From Ceratobasidium sp. AG-K (lineage: Eukaryota; Basidiomycota; Agaricomycetes; Cantharellales; Ceratobasidiaceae): a DNA stretch of 64,000 nucleotides. The notes below the pieces were generated by a model. The model ran no database searches. It was not told the origin of the DNA and was given only the letters and a program-made list of their open reading frames with translations. Shown here piece after piece: positions 59,451 to 64,000 of this stretch. The DNA is taken from contig JAWNGF010000007.1 in NCBI GenBank assembly GCA_037039685.1, forward strand, positions 124,001 to 188,000, read 5' to 3'. Every line of letters begins with the position of its first letter. Within the stretch, counting starts at the first letter, position 1. Position numbers and translations under genes: made by a program.

Positions 59451-59460
59451 GGAGGGAGAG
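59451..59460 (+). other. Polypurine tract
   Basis: GGAGGGAGAG directly abuts the TG of the LTR at 59461, the normal place for the plus-strand primer of an LTR retrotransposon. This marks the following unit as a 3' LTR. Confidence 0.55.
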
Positions 59461-59747
59461 TGTAACGGTTACGCTTACACTTACGAGATGATGTGGAGGT
59501 GCACGCGTGGCGCGTGACACTTGTTTCCTCGTATGCGCTTGTATCGGCCCGGTTTCCTTTAAATGACCCGGGTCCCTCTGTTTGCCCCTGTTCTTGCTAT
59601 TACTATCGAATCAAGAGTGTTACGGCTTGTTAACTACTGACGGCTCCATCGCCATTGACTGCCTCAGATATATATCGATATATCGATATACGGGGCTGTC
59701 ACACATGTGTCACATGACTAATGCCTGTGGCCGCGCCAGGCGTTACA
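59461..59747 (+). repeat. 3' LTR, 287 bp
   Basis: Starts TGTAACG and ends CGTTACA, an inverted 7-bp terminus with TG...CA. It contains a TTTAAA-like promoter region near 59560 and a TATATCGATATATCGATATA palindrome near 59672. No matching 5' LTR or 5-bp duplication was found in the window (GAGAG before the tract, GCACA after). Confidence 0.6.
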
Positions 59748-59831
59748 GCACACTGATAATTATCTACATGAGAGAGGAGAACAGAAACTTTGCAGAACAA
59801 AAAGACTCAAAATCAACAGTAGCCTCTCTGA

Positions 59832-62800
59832 TCATCTCGTGGATCTCTTGCGTACCGACGTAGCTCCACTCACAAACCCATTGCTACGACTTGGGGCTGA
59901 GAGATCTTTGTTACTTGTGTGCACTACTTCGGGGCCTCCCTTTCTTGCTTTCTCGTCTGCTGGCTCACCAACTTTCAGGTTTTCCTTTATCTTCTGAAAG
60001 GCAGCCCAAATAGTGTGCAAGTGAGCCGCAATGCACCTTTCCCAGTGCGCAGAGACGTAGCGCAGGAGGTAGCCGAGGGGGACCGGAACAAATCCCAACG
60101 CAATGACCATACCCCAGTCACGCAAGTTGATTGGAACAATCAGAAAGGCATTCCCACCGAAAGTCATGACGATTATTTGAATTATAACCTCTGGGTTTCA
60201 AATTAATAATAATTGTGAATAATAAAATCAATCGATCGATAAGACGCGCGGGATGCGGAGCCCTCACCAGTCACAGTAATGCCTAGGAACGCCCACTCCT
60301 TGAACAAACCGCTAAATATGTTGGTTTTCGGCCCCAAAATACGACAGTTGACTGAGTTGAAAATCTGGCAAAATACAAACAGCCCAAACACCACTCCTGA
60401 TAATTGGAGATAATCAGATTTACTCTCGTATTCTCGAAAGATCGGTCCAGCAAAGTAGAATACCACCACTACGGAGACCTGGTAGACAGACTCGCCAACG
60501 ATCATGGTTCTCATCCCCTTCGTAAACAGGGACTGATCCGGATCGGGCGAACGCTTGAGTAGTTTAGGGGTAATAGGAGTAAAAACAAGTGCAAGGAATA
60601 CAAGGGTATCCGAAATGAGATTAATCCAAATGAGCTGCATAGTGGACAACGCGGATTCCTCGTTAACGCTTGGAAGACTTCCCAGAATGTTGATACTGAT
60701 CAGGGAGATCATGATCGACATGTAGAACTGCAAAAGCCTGCGTGCAGAATCATATATAGATCGACCACACATGATTGAGGAAAGAATTGAATCTAGCGTG
60801 TTTCCTGATAGGACGATATCCGAAGTAGCCTTAGTGATTTCGGTGCTTCTACCGCCTAGAGCAAAGCGAATATCGGCAGTTTCAAGTCGAGTACCGTCCC
60901 TTGCGCTACAGCCAATCATGCCAACAGTTTCCCCAAGGCGCTTTAGAACGGATAGGAGCGCAACTTTGTCCTCAGGGCTGCAGCGAGCGAGAACTCGAAC
61001 AGAAGGAGCGATCTCAAGCTGCTGCTCTGGTGGAAGACCGGAAAAGCTAGCTCCATCCATTATGCAGTCTCCGTCTTTCATTAGGCTGCAGTGAGAAACG
61101 AGCGAAGTCATGGTGTGGATACTTTCACCCGTGCATATCTTGATGTCGACGCCAGCCTCGCGAAACTTGGCAACAAAGTCTTGAATATCAGGGCAAGGAG
61201 GATCTTGAATACCAAGGATGGAAACCAGCGTCAAATTGTTGGCGATTGTCTCGTATGGGACGCCATCGGCAGACTCGAGGTGGCCGGGAGGAGGCCAAAA
61301 CTCAAAGTCACGGTAGGCGATGGCTAGCGGACGCAGAATCTGCTTGGAGTACGATTCGGTAGTTGACAATATTGTTTCCTTGTCAAGCTCGGAGACCGCG
61401 ACAGTCCTTACGTGGTGGGTTTCCTTGGATCCCTCGGACGTGGCGGGCCTCTGATTAACGACCCGGTAGCTGTACATACCAGCCATGATTTCAGCTGCCC
61501 CTGAGATATATAAGCGGTATTTTCCATGAACGGTACGGATGACAGTTCCTATAGTCTTGCGTTTGCTAGAGAAAGGAAAGACTTGGACAATGTCTGCATT
61601 CGAGCGAGTCTGTTGGTATGGAGGTAGTTTCAGATCCCGTGCAAAGCAAAGCAGCGCAACCTCCGTTGAGGAGCCAGTAAATCCCACGGTTCCATTCTCG
61701 GTAAATATGCCCTCGTATGCCGTAGAGTTAATAGCAAGACATTCGCCGATTAGTTCACGAAGTGGAGCCTGAATGGTCATGCTGAGGTTGCTCATTTTGA
61801 TTACATCCACAGAGCTATCGCCTGTAGTGCACGGCCTCGAATTAACTTCCGGATGGAACTCTTTGAGGTCAACATCTTGACCGACTCGATCCCGGCTAGC
61901 ATATCTGTGAAACTGGAGAGTGGTACCTATGGACCCAGCAACAACGGACATGTTGTTTTGAGTGAGAGTGCCGGTTTTGTTGACGCAAATGACACTCATG
62001 TTGGCTACCGTTTCAGAAGAGTCGCAGGTGCGAACAAAGATGCCTGCACGGGTCATTTGACGGAGAGCGAGGGTCTTGGAAAGCGTAACCGCTGCCAAAA
62101 GGCCATCAGGGGTCACTGCAACAATGCTCGTGATCGAAAGCGTAATAATCTGTATGCCTTCAAAGACTCGATCTAGCACAGGCCTGAAACAGTATTTAGT
62201 GCAGGAAGCGAGCCAAGCTCTCAAATTGTGCCTAATACTTACGTATCGGGTTCGGTTGTAATTCTAACCAAAAACTGGGTAGCTAAGAAGACGAAAACTA
62301 CAACTCCGCACGCTAAGCCGTAATTTGTCAACTTGTTTGCGAGCAATTCGATCCCAGTCCGAAGCGGTCCTGAAGCTTCGTCACCGTCAGGTACTGCTAG
62401 TAAGTTGGGCAAACATAAGTATGGAGTAGTGGACCTCGTTGGTACTTCAAGACTCACTGGATGCCGTAGATAAACCTAGGGATATAGGGTCCACATTAAC
62501 TATAAGATACAGACCAGCCCCTTCCACAATCCTCGAACCCGATAACACGAAGCAGCTATTTAAGTTTTGGCGATTTTTAGCTGGGTCTTGTAGCATTGAG
62601 ACGCAGTCCTTGTAAGGATACTTCCTGGAGATGCTACCGTCATCATCGTCGACACAATTAACATTCCGCCCGCTCAGAAGGATGCCGTGGCATGGAATGA
62701 TATCGCCGAGCTCCAACTGTGCGATATCACCCACCAAGATCTCCTGATGATAAAATTAATGTAATTTTGTTGCTGCTATTCGCCGACCAGGCTTACTTTT

Positions 62801-63449
62801 GTATCCACGATTTGTCGTTGACCATCCCGAATAACCGTTAAACTTGAGCTTCGTCGCCAACGGTCAACGTTGTCCAACATACGGTCTGTTTGCCAAAGAT
62901 CAAAAAGGCTAGTGGCGACAGAAAGTACATAGCCAATTATGACTGCCAATCCTTCAACCCAAGCTAACAACAACCATGTAAGCGTTGCTTCGTGTGAGTG
63001 CGCGTGGACATGGAACCTACCAAAATGGCGCACTGTGCACAAGTTCACACCATCATCACATAGTACTTCCTGAGGTGGTGTAGCATAGCCCCAATAAAAG
63101 ATCATTCCAAGTGTGATTAAGCCGGTAGAAAGCAGGGCGAGCTACAACCGCATTCTAATTAGCTACGACATGTATAGCAGCTAAACCAAAGCTGACACAT
63201 GAATATATCACTTACGGAAAGTTTGGCCGTGGAAACGATCCAGACCATGCGGAGTATACTTGAACGCGGCCTATAGAGATTTTGATACACACCATATATA
63301 CGTTGCCTTTCCGTCACCGAAGCATAGTACTGGGGGGAGATGCTGTCTGAGCCAATACCCGAGCCTTGGCCCTTCTCTGGATCTTGGAGTGTTTCTAAGG
63401 GTTTATATTGCCAGCTCCGAAGTCCAACTTCAGGGCTGGTACCGAGACC
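59832..63449 (-). pseudogene. P2B-type Ca2+-ATPase relative lacking all catalytic motifs
   Basis: Resembles vacuolar/plasma-membrane Ca2+-ATPases (PMC1/PMCA). N-terminal sequence runs from about 63449 (HGLGTSPEVGL; SVTERQRIYG; SILRMVWIVS with ATG at 63248), then helices, the actuator exon (62737), and a long exon 62224 to about 60265 with nucleotide-binding and helical parts, and a last exon to 59832. Expected catalytic motifs are changed: TGES reads GSIS (62640), PEGLP reads PDGLL, DKTGT has Asn for the phosphorylated Asp (codon 61979-61981), KGA reads SGA, TGDN reads TGES, GDGxND reads GCSARD. Frames and splice sites (GTAAGT, acceptors) are otherwise intact, and membrane helices are kept (LLQFYMSIMISLISINIL, LIWINLISDTLVFLALVF). 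A 245-bp MITE cuts the N-terminus. It cannot pump; either a pseudoenzyme using the internal ATG or a young pseudogene. Confidence 0.8.
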
Positions 63450-63458
63450 GTGTACACT

Positions 63459-63703
63459 GTGGACCCCAGACTTCCGGATCGTCCAGGGGCGACCCTCGGA
63501 TCGTCCAAAAATCCGGGGGAAAAGTCCGCAGATGTCTGTCGACGGACCCCCGGATTCGATATCCGGAACCTCGGACGGCCCGAATCGCCACCGGGTCCCC
63601 GACCTTTCTTCCGGACGTGCAGGTTACCCTCGGATGGGTTTGCTGGTGGTCGGTCGGCCACCCTCGGACTGTTCGGAAGTTTTAGGGGGGTGTATCGAGT
63701 GGA
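63459..63703. mobile_element. 245-bp GC-rich MITE with 9-bp target duplication
   Basis: Flanked by GTGTACACT at 63450-63458 and GTGTACACT at 63704-63712. Ends carry similar inverted sequence (ACCCC..A.ACTTCCG on the left; CGGAAGTTTTAGGGGGGT on the right). The interior repeats CCCTCGGAT. Removing it and one target copy joins the ATPase frame to an open upstream frame (ITNRTSVH, then GLGTS). Target length of 8-9 bp suggests hAT or Mutator mobilisation. Non-coding. Confidence 0.7.
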
Positions 63704-63833
63704 GTGTACACTAGTTCTATTAGTGATTGTAAATGTAATTACATCTTTTCTAGTCCTAGGGGGTGTCGTATTAGCTGACTGGGACCGCATGATACGCTCG
63801 AATAAGTGCGACAAGTATTCACATACCTTGTAT

Positions 63834-64000
63834 TTACTCAGCGCCCGAGCTTCGATCGATAATCCACCACTTGTTGCCGTCGCGAATGCGCCCAATAGCA
63901 CATTTGATGTTGTCCGCGTCGACGACTTCTCCACTTGAAAGCTGACCTTCGTAAGAAACTACAGTGTACTCGTACGAAGTATTGACTTCGGTTCGGGCCT
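63834..64000 (-). CDS. C-terminal part of a hypothetical protein, runs off the window
   Basis: Open minus-strand frame entering at the window end and stopping at TAA 63834-63836: EVNTSYEYTVVSYEGQLSSG, EVVDADNIKCAIGRIRDG, NKWWIIDRSSGAE. The aligned hydrophobic/Trp pattern looks like a real domain end. No family name can be given. The stop may instead be intronic, since GTATGT follows shortly after. Confidence 0.45.
   Translation of the reverse strand, partial: ARTEVNTSYEYTVVSYEGQLSSGEVVDADNIKCAIGRIRDGNKWWIIDRSSGAE

Noticed and set aside
59655..59700. TATATCGATATATCGATATA as a possible origin or regulatory site
   Set aside because: It lies inside the LTR and is explained as part of that repeat.
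63395..63934. 179-codon minus frame and 176-codon plus frame
   Set aside because: The middle of both is the GC-rich MITE, and the minus frame joins two unrelated segments. Only its upstream part may be a relic of the ATPase N-terminus.

Overview
The window looks like nuclear DNA of a basidiomycete, most likely an agaricomycete close to Rhizoctonia/Thanatephorus. This is inferred from multi-exon genes with 50-67 bp GT-AG introns (a few GC-AG), tandem families of lineage-type membrane glycoproteins, DUF6589-like sequence, and many LTR, hAT, Tc1 and MITE remnants. Genes lie on both strands with no operon logic, and no rRNA, tRNA or CRISPR was seen. Three conserved single-copy-type genes anchor the window: a ChAPs (BCH1/BUD7-like) exomer subunit at 25.7-28.5 kb, a PARP-type zinc-finger protein with a long basic tail at 35.6-39.0 kb, and a CSC1/OSCA/TMEM63 (DUF221) channel at 50.2-53.5 kb.

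Layout. 0-2.2 kb: nested LTR remnants running into a charged, low-complexity reading frame whose 5' end lies inside LTR sequence. 2.8-15.8 kb: a minus-strand tandem array of four-helix membrane glycoproteins with three intact copies (5900-8060, 10841-13007, 13601-15740) and two broken ones, one split by a solo LTR with a clear 5-bp target duplication; a second unknown family is interleaved. 16.7-21.1 kb: two plus-strand paralogues of an unrecognised family. 21.2-22.4 kb: a large, nearly perfect palindrome. 23.5-25.3 kb: a cytochrome P450 pseudogene. 30.0-31.8 kb: another membrane glycoprotein gene with an apparent frameshift. 33.2-35.2 kb: a multi-exon membrane protein gene on the minus strand.

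39.1-49.5 kb is a tandem segmental duplication. Each copy carries one gene of a family with conserved His-Glu and Asn-Cys motifs (39652-41418 and 45768-47531); a divergent third member lies at 57368-58450. The copies differ by presence or absence of a beta-trefoil-like gene and by a Tc1 remnant plus a fold-back MITE. Broken DUF6589 and RecQ-like helicase pieces lie between them.

55-64 kb holds a hAT remnant, an LTR preceded by a polypurine tract, and a P2B Ca2+-ATPase-like gene that is open over most of its length but has lost every catalytic signature. Its N-terminus is interrupted by a 245-bp MITE with a 9-bp target duplication.

No complete new system can be claimed. The strongest leads are the His/Cys family, the catalytically dead P-type ATPase, the gene-conversion mosaic in the membrane-protein array, and the palindrome. 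Exon limits were judged by eye from splice consensus and paralogue comparison; protein family names rest on recognition of motifs, not on a search.
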